From positions 1 to 29,931 of the IMG/VR virus record IMGVR_UViG_3300030090_002611: a DNA stretch of 29,931 nucleotides; one strand, written 5' to 3'. Shown piece after piece: positions 22,119 through 29,931 of the stretch. Position 1 is the stretch's first letter, and each line of letters opens with the position of its first letter. Below the pieces are notes generated by a model. It did not search any database. It worked only from the letters and a program-made list of their open reading frames with translations, and was not told where the DNA came from. Source of the stretch: a virus. The translations under genes were made by a program, and so were the position numbers.

Positions 22119-22559
22119 ATGAAACCAAGATTTGAACCTAGAGATGAAGAGTTTACAAACTTACTTAACAAGGCTAATGAGTTGGCTAGTAAAGTTGAGA
22201 AAGCAAAGGCTGACAGAAGTAGTCAACCTGAATACACTGCTAAGGAAGGTTCGGAGCATGGTTATGAGTTCAGAACACAATCCGCTGGTAAAGACAATGT
22301 AAAGAACCAATATTTTTCTACTAACAATCATTTGATTGAAGTTGAAGATGTCAAAAACAAGGGCGCTACTATGGAGAACAGCGATGTTACAACAAGGGCA
22401 TCTCCTTACTACCCTACCGCATTTAGCACAACAGGTGCACTTGAAAACTTCACAGGTGGCGAAGGTCCAGTTCTCAAATCCGCTGGTGGAAACATACAGA
22501 AGTATCAAGACCAGCAAATCAAAAAGAGCATCGAAGAGTTATCTCGCCGCATTAACTAA
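22119..22559 (+). CDS. Hypothetical head-region protein
   Basis: Unrecognised 146-residue protein. GGAGTGATTGAA before ATG 22119 includes the previous stop, giving coupling. Residues 8-35 are a charged helix. Residues 40-125 are polar and Gly/Thr/Asn-rich, suggesting an extended or beta structure. The C-terminal 25 residues form a basic helix (YQDQQIKKSIEELSRRIN). It lies between the portal and the giant protein. Confidence 0.65.
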   Translation: MKPRFEPRDEEFTNLLNKANELASKVEKAKADRSSQPEYTAKEGSEHGYEFRTQSAGKDNVKNQYFSTNNHLIEVEDVKNKGATMENSDVTTRASPYYPTAFSTTGALENFTGGEGPVLKSAGGNIQKYQDQQIKKSIEELSRRIN

Positions 22560-22574
22560 GCGGCTGGTGATGAT

Positions 22575-25500
22575 TTGATTGAAACTCCTTTAGATACTCT
22601 CACCCTTCGTAGAGAAACATTTGTCAAATCTCTATACGATGGTATAGGTTTGACTGAGGCTGCTCAAGAATATCTTGAGGCTCACTTTATTGTAACCAAG
22701 ATGGATATTTATTACAATTCAGTTTACAATGAAGAAGCACTTCTTATGATTGCGAAGCAAGAAGGTGAAGAGTATCAGATGGGCAGCGGAGGCATATATG
22801 GTGTGGATTATGCTGGATTAGGTACTCGTTCTGCGACAGAGTATGTTGAACCGGGTACAAATCGAGATATACAAGGAGATCAGTTTACCGGCCAAAGATT
22901 GCTATTTGATACTAAATACATGAGGGATGTTCGTGCAACAAACTTTGATAATGCCCCTTCGCCAACAACCCCTGTAAAAAACAATCACTACTTTCAATCT
23001 GAAAACAATCCTATGATGGGCACTGTTACGCACACATTTTCAGATGGAAGGCAGGAAAAAATACCTGCTTGGTATGCTAGTCTTTTGAATTACTATACAG
23101 TGTCAGACGATGATGAACACCATGCTGGTATGTCAAGAGCAGAATATGATAATGGACGAGTAAAGGGTTGGTTAGAAGATGGCAGAGAACTTAGAACAAG
23201 AAATGTTGCTAATATGCGTGGTATGCTAAACTCACTTTCTACTAACCATGGTTCTAATTTTCATAGACTTAAAGGATTAACAAGTTATGACCTAACTCCT
23301 TTGCAAAGGGTTGAGCAACATTATGATGAAGTTATGAATGGTGATTTCACACTAAAGGATTATTTTCATGGATTTGAAGGGCTTGATAAAAAGCAAAGAG
23401 AAAACATATATCAGCACCTTTTGAAAAACGGTTACGATGATATTCACCACCATTTAGACGAAGGTGGAATACATAGCGACCAAATTAGATTCAGTTTAGG
23501 TTTGAGATTAAAACCTCTTATGGATTTCTTAACTAGAAGTAGTGCTCATTCTTCTGACAACCATATGCCCGACACAGAAACTGCAGCGGCTGAACATGCT
23601 GAAATCCCAAACCATGTATGGGACTCTATGTTTATGGGGGATAAAGAAAGGTTGCATCGTAATGTGTATCGTCTACTCGGTCTTGATAAACAAAACGAAG
23701 GGAGAATAAAAGAGCAAGCAGCAAAGATGATGGAGAAAAACCTTTCTTTGTCTTATGATGATGCTTTAGCAGAAGCAACTATGAGTGACATGCTTAGGTA
23801 TGATATGTTTGAGTTTGATAATAAAACTAACACATTTAGTATGGACGAGTTAGGTGGTATTCCAGCAAAGAACTTTGTTGATTGGCACAACAACAAGGCC
23901 ACCTCAAGAAATCTTTCAAGAAGTGGATTTTATGCAGCAGTGGGTTGGGATAATTCAAGAGGTAAACATTACGAATATGATAAGAAAACTGGTGAAAATC
24001 TTAGTCCGGTAGAAGGCTTTGAACATTATCCAAGTGTGTATCGACACTTTAACGAAAATAAAGTTAAAGAAATTGAAGGTCGTATGAAAACGGGCAAAGA
24101 TGCCATTTACGATGGTACACATATGCGTAATCAGGCTATACCTTGGATGAATAGGTTAGTCGATTTAACAAACTTAGGCGACTTTATGGGTGGAGATCAC
24201 AGAGGTTTCAACCACATGTTTGCAGAAATGTTTCAACATGGAGGAGGCCATCACTTAGATTTGAATAATGCTCTTAGAGTAATCGCTCCGATATTCCACC
24301 ACATTTCGACAAAGGAATCTTCAGTAGGTCTACCCTCCGAATACGGAGAAAACTTGTTGTTTGATATAGAGCATCCTGAAATGTATAGCCGCAGGTCTTA
24401 CATAGACGAGGACCCTGACAAAGACTTGTATTACATTGGTCCCAAAGAAGAATATAGAGATGGTAAAAAAGCCTTGTCTACATCAAATGCATTGGCTTGG
24501 GCGGGCCAGCCTCAGTTGACTAGGTTCTTCCATAATGTGTATGATGAAGATGATTGGGACAATTATACTGAAAAATTAGCACTTTGGAGTGCTTCGGGTG
24601 GAGAAACAAGTGGTGTTAGCAAACCATCTAAACCTACACCTAAGAAAAAAATAATGCGCTCTTTGGGTAGCATTCCTCATGCGCATATGCCTAATACTGA
24701 AAAGGGCAGAATGAGCGAACAGTGGGAAAGAAAATTAGCAAGAAGAGCGGCCTTACAAGAAATGGCAGAGCAGATTGAGCCATCTGCACATCTATCTCAA
24801 TATGTATCACGCTATCGTGGATATGCAAGAGGAACAGGCGGTTTGCCAAAGGGTAGCAAGGGTGTAACTCATTCTTTTGATTCTTCAAAGTATAATCAAG
24901 ACCACGACAAGTTACATATGAGGTCAACCAATCCTAACAAAGATCGTATGGGTAAAAGAAGGTTAGACGGGCAAAGTTCAATCGAAGGTGAATATGAAGC
25001 GATACCGGGTACTTTTGCGACACGAGGGCCGGGTACTCATAGAAAAGAAATTAGTCAAGTAGACCAACAAACTCGTGCTGACTTTAACAAAAACAAAGTT
25101 GGTTATGGTAAACATGAAATGACAGGCGCTGGTAATTCCCCAGTGTCTCCTCAAATAGGAAATGTTCTCGGTATGGGAGAAGCAACACCTTTCAACAAAA
25201 TAACAAGTGATTTACTTTCGCATCATGCTACTAGAGATGATGTTACTAGAACTAAAGAATTGAGAGATTTAAGAGATAACGCTATACAAAGAAGAAATCA
25301 GCGTTACAAATTAATAAATCAGGCTGAAAGCAAACAGCGTGAGTTAGAAGAAAAAATGAATACTTTACCTTCTAATGCTTATGAAGAAAGAGACAATTTG
25401 ATACGAGAATGGCGTGAGTTAGATGGGCAATTGTCTCAATATAAACAGGGCAATCCTCATAGTAAACCCAAAGTTCCATCTACTCGCTCATTGGAGGCAA

Positions 25501-28337
25501 GCGTTACACATGCTAGTAGGGCATTTGATAAATATGAAAGTGGACCCAAACTTACTAAGAAAGAATTGATGGATAAGATTAATCAGGCTATGTTTTCCTT
25601 AACTGATAATAGTGATGTCATTAGAGAATTAGAAGATGAACATGAGCGTTTACTTGAGTATCAACCTAATGAGCGCCAAGCCACATATCGCAAACATAGA
25701 ATGAAAAAATATAATTCGGATATGGCTGCGATTGGTAAGAGGGTACAACATCTTAGAGAGATGTTAGATTCGCAAGGTATACCTATTGGTGATGACCCGT
25801 TTGAAATGTTATCTAACTTGATGGTATTAGCGCATGAAGGCGAGCGTGACTTGCATAGTTATGAGCCTCCCGAAGGTGATAAGACTTACATGACATACAA
25901 TGAATCAGTCGATCATGACGCTACTAAGTTATCTGATGAAGGTAAAACTCACAATATGATTAGAGATTTAATCATTAACAATGGGCAGCATTTAGGAAAT
26001 GTAATTAGTGGTACAAGGTTGAATCAAAGAGGTCATAACATTGGCTTTATGAGTTTTGATAACGATAATGGTAATGTTAGCAGGCAACTTATGGATTTGA
26101 TGCGGGGTATACAAGATGCCCATACACACCTATCAAAGGATGAGTTGGCTACTTTAGCCCCTAAAATTAGACAAATGTCTGTTCGTGAACTGTTGCAAGC
26201 AATGCACCCTGAGTTGAAAGGAGATGTGCTTGAGCATCCTGCTTCCATACAACATGGAATTGCAATGAAAGAGTTACTACACTTAGATGATAATTTTCAA
26301 CCTACTGATATGACTGAGAGATTACAGGAGCAAATGGGTATGCACTTCATACCGGCAAGGCACGGCAAAGGTGCTATGCATGATATGTTAGACGGCCATC
26401 TCGTTATAGATCCGTCCACTGACACTGAAGGAGTTGGGCACATAAAGCACCCATCTTTCAAAAATAGAGATATGCCTATTTCAAATATATCAAAGGTAGG
26501 CGGTTATGGTGTCAACTGTTTCTTCACAGACCCTAACGACCATTTCAAGTGGTCGGGCTTCAAACCAACTATCAAACCGATTAGAGATAATAACCACAAG
26601 TTCATTGGGTGGGAAAGGGTTGAACCTTACGATTACGATTCAAGAACTCCCCCAATGTCTATTTATGAGCAGGGTGTGCCCGAATTAGTGGGAAGATTGG
26701 GAGAAATTGATGATTCAAGGCTGGCTCGACCTAAAGCATTTTCAACCCTGTTCCTTAGACAGGACGAAAGTAGTCCGACACTTTTGCTTGCATCTCTCTC
26801 TAATCCTGACATCATGCTCAAGAAGGATGGCGAATATCCAATTCTTCAACCAATGCATCGCATATTCAAGTTAGATGATTTGGAACACCTTCGTGGATTT
26901 AGTGGCGACTGGATTGTATCTGCTATGCCTGAAGGCCCAAGAGCATTCGTGGAAAAGAAGGATGACAAAATTACAGTTAGAGGCGACTTTGACTTAGACA
27001 AAGAAACAAAGGAAAACTTTGAGAAAATATCAAAGAAAAACTTTGTTGTAGATGTGGTACTTGCAGGTAAAGAATACAATGTCATAGATATTGTAGAGTA
27101 TGACGATAGCGATGTTCACGATATGCCTTTGCAAGAACGCATAAAGATTCTAAGAGGTACTATGGAGAGTACAGAAAATGTGCTACTACCTGCTGCTCAC
27201 AACTTGAGGCTAACGGATGATGTTGGCTTAGAAGCCATAGTCAAAGATTTGCTCAAAGAGCATAAGCGATTGGTACTAAGGGATGCTAACTCTACTTACA
27301 TGAAAGGAGAAAATAGACACCCAAAGTGGGTATTGTATGATGAAGGTCAAGATGTCAACCTAATGGTTCTTGACAAAAAGGGTACATCTTCTTTCACATA
27401 CCGATTGGGCACTGGTCCTATTACGCATGAAGATTCGTTAGGCGATCGTGCTGTTGAGTATGAGGGTGACACATACATGGATGTGGGTACATCATTCCAA
27501 TCTAAAGATGAGTATGAGGTTGGAGATATAGTTACAGTAAATGTAGACAGCATCTCTGTCACTGGAAATGTAGAAGGGACTGACATTTATACTGTAAACA
27601 GTAACGAAATCAAAGGTGAGGCAGAGGGCGAGGGTGTATCTAGTGTAGAAACACTATCTATGTTTACTAAGTCCGAGCCTGTGATGTGGCCGCATGAAAT
27701 CGACAGGGACGGAGATAGAATCGTTATCAAGATGGCTGCGGGGGATGTAAGTTATCGTGCTTCGGCAATCGATGGCGAGTGGTATATGTTCAATCCAAAA
27801 GCAGAAAATGGTTGGTTAATTCGATTGGCAGAGAGCCAAAGGCCGTTTTGGTCGCCAGTTGCAGGAGTTATGCTGAAAGCAGATTTATCACTGTACGATG
27901 ACGAATCTAAAGCAGAAGTTCACGAATCTAAAAATGATGCTAAGCCCCTAATACCTCCGAAGAAAGTTAAGAATACTAGTTTTTGGGATTCAGAAATAGA
28001 CGAGGCAATAGCGCACAAAAAGAAAGTCAAGCGATTGTTAGCAAAGAGTTTGACTCTAGCATCTTCTATGTTGAAGTCAGGAGTGGGTGCTGTTGGAGAT
28101 TCTAGCACAGGTGCTATGGGGTTAGGTATAGATTATGCAACACCTATAGAATCGCCAAGTGGCCCTACCAGTCTTGTCGGTTCCAAGACTATGCCCGACC
28201 ATGACGCTAGAGATGTAGAGCGTGATAACAAAGAAAGAGCCGAAGATAAAAAAATGGGCCACAGAAAGCCTGTTGATGATGACGAAGCAGGTCATTTGTC
28301 TATAGATAAAGACAAAGCGGCATTCGTACCTTATTAA
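22575..28337 (+). CDS. Giant protein with degenerate DNA-ligase-like C-terminal region
   Basis: A 1,920-residue protein starting at TTG 22575. GGTGAT stands just upstream; the ATG at 22570 runs into a stop, and the next in-frame Met is residue 43. Residues 1-860 are unrecognised and rich in His, Asp, Asn, Tyr and Met. Residues about 893-960 and 999-1068 are coiled coils. Residues about 1430-1740 follow the order of an ATP-dependent DNA ligase: MPEGPR (1451-1456, in place of KxDGxR), FVVDVV (1490-1495), YNVIDIVEYDD...PLQERIKIL (1501-1526), LVLRDANSTY (1566-1575), KWVLYDEG (1584-1591), then an OB-like GDIVTVNVDS (1650-1659). The nucleophilic Lys is Met, so ligation is not expected. The last ~150 residues are Lys/Asp/Gly-rich. 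Position after the portal suggests a virion or head-morphogenesis role. Confidence 0.85.
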   Translation: MIETPLDTLTLRRETFVKSLYDGIGLTEAAQEYLEAHFIVTKMDIYYNSVYNEEALLMIAKQEGEEYQMGSGGIYGVDYAGLGTRSATEYVEPGTNRDIQGDQFTGQRLLFDTKYMRDVRATNFDNAPSPTTPVKNNHYFQSENNPMMGTVTHTFSDGRQEKIPAWYASLLNYYTVSDDDEHHAGMSRAEYDNGRVKGWLEDGRELRTRNVANMRGMLNSLSTNHGSNFHRLKGLTSYDLTPLQRVEQHYDEVMNGDFTLKDYFHGFEGLDKKQRENIYQHLLKNGYDDIHHHLDEGGIHSDQIRFSLGLRLKPLMDFLTRSSAHSSDNHMPDTETAAAEHAEIPNHVWDSMFMGDKERLHRNVYRLLGLDKQNEGRIKEQAAKMMEKNLSLSYDDALAEATMSDMLRYDMFEFDNKTNTFSMDELGGIPAKNFVDWHNNKATSRNLSRSGFYAAVGWDNSRGKHYEYDKKTGENLSPVEGFEHYPSVYRHFNENKVKEIEGRMKTGKDAIYDGTHMRNQAIPWMNRLVDLTNLGDFMGGDHRGFNHMFAEMFQHGGGHHLDLNNALRVIAPIFHHISTKESSVGLPSEYGENLLFDIEHPEMYSRRSYIDEDPDKDLYYIGPKEEYRDGKKALSTSNALAWAGQPQLTRFFHNVYDEDDWDNYTEKLALWSASGGETSGVSKPSKPTPKKKIMRSLGSIPHAHMPNTEKGRMSEQWERKLARRAALQEMAEQIEPSAHLSQYVSRYRGYARGTGGLPKGSKGVTHSFDSSKYNQDHDKLHMRSTNPNKDRMGKRRLDGQSSIEGEYEAIPGTFATRGPGTHRKEISQVDQQTRADFNKNKVGYGKHEMTGAGNSPVSPQIGNVLGMGEATPFNKITSDLLSHHATRDDVTRTKELRDLRDNAIQRRNQRYKLINQAESKQRELEEKMNTLPSNAYEERDNLIREWRELDGQLSQYKQGNPHSKPKVPSTRSLEASVTHASRAFDKYESGPKLTKKELMDKINQAMFSLTDNSDVIRELEDEHERLLEYQPNERQATYRKHRMKKYNSDMAAIGKRVQHLREMLDSQGIPIGDDPFEMLSNLMVLAHEGERDLHSYEPPEGDKTYMTYNESVDHDATKLSDEGKTHNMIRDLIINNGQHLGNVISGTRLNQRGHNIGFMSFDNDNGNVSRQLMDLMRGIQDAHTHLSKDELATLAPKIRQMSVRELLQAMHPELKGDVLEHPASIQHGIAMKELLHLDDNFQPTDMTERLQEQMGMHFIPARHGKGAMHDMLDGHLVIDPSTDTEGVGHIKHPSFKNRDMPISNISKVGGYGVNCFFTDPNDHFKWSGFKPTIKPIRDNNHKFIGWERVEPYDYDSRTPPMSIYEQGVPELVGRLGEIDDSRLARPKAFSTLFLRQDESSPTLLLASLSNPDIMLKKDGEYPILQPMHRIFKLDDLEHLRGFSGDWIVSAMPEGPRAFVEKKDDKITVRGDFDLDKETKENFEKISKKNFVVDVVLAGKEYNVIDIVEYDDSDVHDMPLQERIKILRGTMESTENVLLPAAHNLRLTDDVGLEAIVKDLLKEHKRLVLRDANSTYMKGENRHPKWVLYDEGQDVNLMVLDKKGTSSFTYRLGTGPITHEDSLGDRAVEYEGDTYMDVGTSFQSKDEYEVGDIVTVNVDSISVTGNVEGTDIYTVNSNEIKGEAEGEGVSSVETLSMFTKSEPVMWPHEIDRDGDRIVIKMAAGDVSYRASAIDGEWYMFNPKAENGWLIRLAESQRPFWSPVAGVMLKADLSLYDDESKAEVHESKNDAKPLIPPKKVKNTSFWDSEIDEAIAHKKKVKRLLAKSLTLASSMLKSGVGAVGDSSTGAMGLGIDYATPIESPSGPTSLVGSKTMPDHDARDVERDNKERAEDKKMGHRKPVDDDEAGHLSIDKDKAAFVPY

Positions 28338-28342
28338 ATAGT

Positions 28343-29866
28343 ATGAGCGGTGTAATTATCGGCATGGCACCAGCGGCTGCACTGAGGGCATCTACCTCCG
28401 TCCACCCTGCTAGCATTGCCATTGTCAAGTCATCTAATGACCTAATCATTGCTGGCTACGCATCTGTAGAGATGGTAGACAAGCAGGGTGACTTGATTAC
28501 TCGTGGAGCATTGAAAGACGCCTTTGGTAACTTTATGAAAGCAGATGGCTTCCGCAATGTTCAACTAGCACACTCAAACATTCAGGTCGGTGAAGTTATC
28601 AAGGCTTACACTGACTCTGATGGTAGACTATGGAAGTCCGGCGTTGATGACGCCGGCATGTTCGTTGTCATCAAACTTAGAGATGACATCGAAAAGGCTC
28701 GTGAAGTAGCCAATGAGATTCGCAAGGGTAACCTAACTGGGTTCAGCATTGGAGGACAGGCGTTTAAGCGCATTAACAAATCTGATGTAAAGCATGGAAA
28801 CTATACTGAGATTTCCAAGTTAGAACTGCATGAAGTTACTATTTGTGAGAAGGGGATTAACCCCGAAGCATCCTTTAGAATACTGAAGGAGGACACTACT
28901 ATGACAAACGAAGTAGACGCATTGGGTGAATTGGCATCCGTGATTGATCGTTTATCTAAGCAGTTGGACGACATGGACAAAGAAGATGAACAGAAGGGCA
29001 TGATGGACAAGAAACCTATGCCTGACATCAAAGACATCGATGATGACGGTGATATGGAAGAACCAATCACTGAAGCACGAGAGGACATGGACGAAGATGA
29101 CGAAGATGACGACATGGAACCAAAAAAGAAACCTATGGATGAACTAAAATTAGCCGAGGACGACAAAATGGCAGATAAAGAAGAAGATAAGAAAGATGAT
29201 AAGAAAGACAAGATGTACAAAGATGACATGGAAAAGTCAGAGTACAGCGATGTCATCACTAGCGAATACCTAGATTGGATGGAGAACACTTTGAAATCCG
29301 CTGGCGTAGACACTGGTGCTGCTCGTGCGCACTTTGATGATGTTTCCAAGGCTAACCTTGGAAGCACTCCTGAGCAGATTGGAGATGGAGCAGACTACTT
29401 TGCAGGTCAAGTTAAGGGCCGTGCAACTGAAGGTGGCTCACCATCAACCAACGCTATCTCCCGTGCAGGATTAGGTGGAGGCGGCGATGTCGCTAAGTCT
29501 TACCTAAACCCTAACAATGTTTCTCCAACTGAAATCGAAGAAGCATATGAAGTTTTCAAAGCAGCAGCAATGGAGCAGCAGTTCAAGAACAACTTGAACG
29601 ATGTGTTCTCAGAGCGCTTGCAGAAAGAACTAACAAGCGAAGCACAGACTCGTGCAGCAGCAGAGTTTGACGCTCGTGGCCCTCTCGCAAACATTGAGAA
29701 GGCAATTTCACAACTAAGTGACAGAATTGACAATATCAGTTCTAGCACATCAGCGGAAATCCGCAAATCAACAAACCACTCCACAGTAGAAATACCATCT
29801 ACAGAGGAACTAGCAAACATGTCGTGGGACGAAGTACACAATCTCGCAGGGACGGTTTGGAACTAA
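28343..29866 (+). CDS. Prohead protease (S78, HK97-type) fused to scaffold
   Basis: A 507-residue protein. Residues 30-185 are an S78-type prohead protease: IAGYASVEMVDKQGDLI (36-52), catalytic His77 in QLAHSN, Ser135 in LTGFSIGGQ, and a LELHEVTICEKGINPEASF end (160-178) typical of the fold. Residues about 200-290 are extremely acidic and Lys/Met-rich. Residues 300-470 include helices and Gly/Ser linkers. The end carries PSTEELANMSWDEVHNLA, shared with the coiled-coil head protein. The protease is expected to remove the scaffold and any capsid delta region during maturation. The arrangement recalls lambda C/Nu3 and herpesvirus UL26. Capsid gene follows. Confidence 0.92.
   Translation: MSGVIIGMAPAAALRASTSVHPASIAIVKSSNDLIIAGYASVEMVDKQGDLITRGALKDAFGNFMKADGFRNVQLAHSNIQVGEVIKAYTDSDGRLWKSGVDDAGMFVVIKLRDDIEKAREVANEIRKGNLTGFSIGGQAFKRINKSDVKHGNYTEISKLELHEVTICEKGINPEASFRILKEDTTMTNEVDALGELASVIDRLSKQLDDMDKEDEQKGMMDKKPMPDIKDIDDDGDMEEPITEAREDMDEDDEDDDMEPKKKPMDELKLAEDDKMADKEEDKKDDKKDKMYKDDMEKSEYSDVITSEYLDWMENTLKSAGVDTGAARAHFDDVSKANLGSTPEQIGDGADYFAGQVKGRATEGGSPSTNAISRAGLGGGGDVAKSYLNPNNVSPTEIEEAYEVFKAAAMEQQFKNNLNDVFSERLQKELTSEAQTRAAAEFDARGPLANIEKAISQLSDRIDNISSSTSAEIRKSTNHSTVEIPSTEELANMSWDEVHNLAGTVWN
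28886..28892 (+). promoter_or_regulatory. Internal consensus Shine-Dalgarno for a nested scaffold
   Basis: AAGGAGG, perhaps the best match to consensus in the window, lies inside the protease gene eight bases before an in-frame ATG at 28901. Its position, at the exact end of the protease domain, suggests a functional internal start. Confidence 0.65.
28901..29866 (+). CDS. Nested scaffold protein (internal start in protease gene)
   Basis: Same frame as the protease gene, beginning MTNEVDALGELASVIDRLSKQLDDMD and ending at the same stop, 321 residues. It would consist of the acidic region, helical scaffold and C-terminal PSTEEL...WDEVHNLA motif without the protease. The consensus AAGGAGG eight bases upstream is the evidence. 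Lambda Nu3 and herpesvirus UL26.5 are made in an equivalent way to supply scaffold in excess over protease. Whether the product exists is inferred. Confidence 0.6.
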   Translation: MTNEVDALGELASVIDRLSKQLDDMDKEDEQKGMMDKKPMPDIKDIDDDGDMEEPITEAREDMDEDDEDDDMEPKKKPMDELKLAEDDKMADKEEDKKDDKKDKMYKDDMEKSEYSDVITSEYLDWMENTLKSAGVDTGAARAHFDDVSKANLGSTPEQIGDGADYFAGQVKGRATEGGSPSTNAISRAGLGGGGDVAKSYLNPNNVSPTEIEEAYEVFKAAAMEQQFKNNLNDVFSERLQKELTSEAQTRAAAEFDARGPLANIEKAISQLSDRIDNISSSTSAEIRKSTNHSTVEIPSTEELANMSWDEVHNLAGTVWN

Positions 29867-29881
29867 ATGGAGGAATGAATA

Positions 29882-29931
29882 ATGGCACGAAATTACACAC
29901 GAACAGTACAAGACATGGAACGCTACTACTA
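29882..29931 (+). CDS. Start of probable major capsid protein (partial)
   Basis: Sixteen codons, MARNYTRTVQDMERYY, cut by the window end. GGAGGA lies about seven bases upstream, so translation should be efficient. The gene right after the prohead protease-scaffold is normally the HK97-fold major capsid protein. The visible residues are too few to prove it. Confidence 0.6.
   Translation, partial: MARNYTRTVQDMERYY

Noticed and set aside
26840-27640. Active DNA ligase
   Set aside because: The nucleophilic Lys and following Asp of motif I are Met and Glu, so adenylation is not expected.
28801-29367. Leftward Ser-rich open frame opposite the scaffold
   Set aside because: Its long Ser runs are the reverse complement of the Asp/Lys/Met-rich scaffold codons. 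It has no start signal.

Overview
The window is a segment of a tailed, HK97-fold double-stranded DNA virus. It carries a recognisable head-assembly series in the usual order: candidate small terminase (11972), large terminase (16832), portal (19618), S78 prohead protease fused to a scaffold (28343), and the first 16 codons of what is probably the major capsid protein (29882). I favour a virus of a marine archaeon, possibly one of the euryarchaeal 'magrovirus' type. The reasons are the many small zinc-binding proteins, zinc inserts in the portal, TATA-like promoter elements and T-tract termination. A bacterial host cannot be excluded, because small basic DUF5872/DUF6321-type proteins are also common in marine bacteriophages. 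Many starts follow a GGTGA(T) Shine-Dalgarno, often containing the TGA stop of the gene before, so translation is probably coupled.

Layout. 1-504 is non-coding, GC-rich and full of inverted repeats. A lysine-rich hypothetical gene (912-505) reads leftward, and a divergent A/T-rich promoter region follows. 1206-8118 is an accessory block of small plus-strand genes. About nine of its products carry the same short peptide, roughly P-[FI]-[DE]-x-A-W-x-[LVI]-L-K, usually at the extreme N-terminus and on unrelated bodies: a winged-helix protein, an ADP-ribosyltransferase-like protein, a Cys-rich protein, a basic protein and several low-complexity ones. An untagged HMG-CoA-lyase-like enzyme and three very small genes sit among them.

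8192-11640 is a tight six-gene operon with three membrane proteins and a Ras-like small GTPase. A minus-strand zinc gene (11910-11572) interrupts the series. From 11972 onward the packaging and head genes run without large gaps. Between terL and portal lies a winged-helix protein with a LAGLIDADG-like domain that lacks the usual catalytic acid. Between portal and protease lies a 1,920-residue protein whose C-terminal third resembles an ATP-dependent DNA ligase without the catalytic lysine.

Working model (inference): the PFDxAWxLLK peptide is a targeting tag that loads diverse proteins into the virion, or onto one common partner, for delivery at infection. A second shared peptide, PSTxEExxxMxWxExHxLA, at or near the C-terminus of the protease-scaffold and of a coiled-coil head protein may be a capsid-binding motif.
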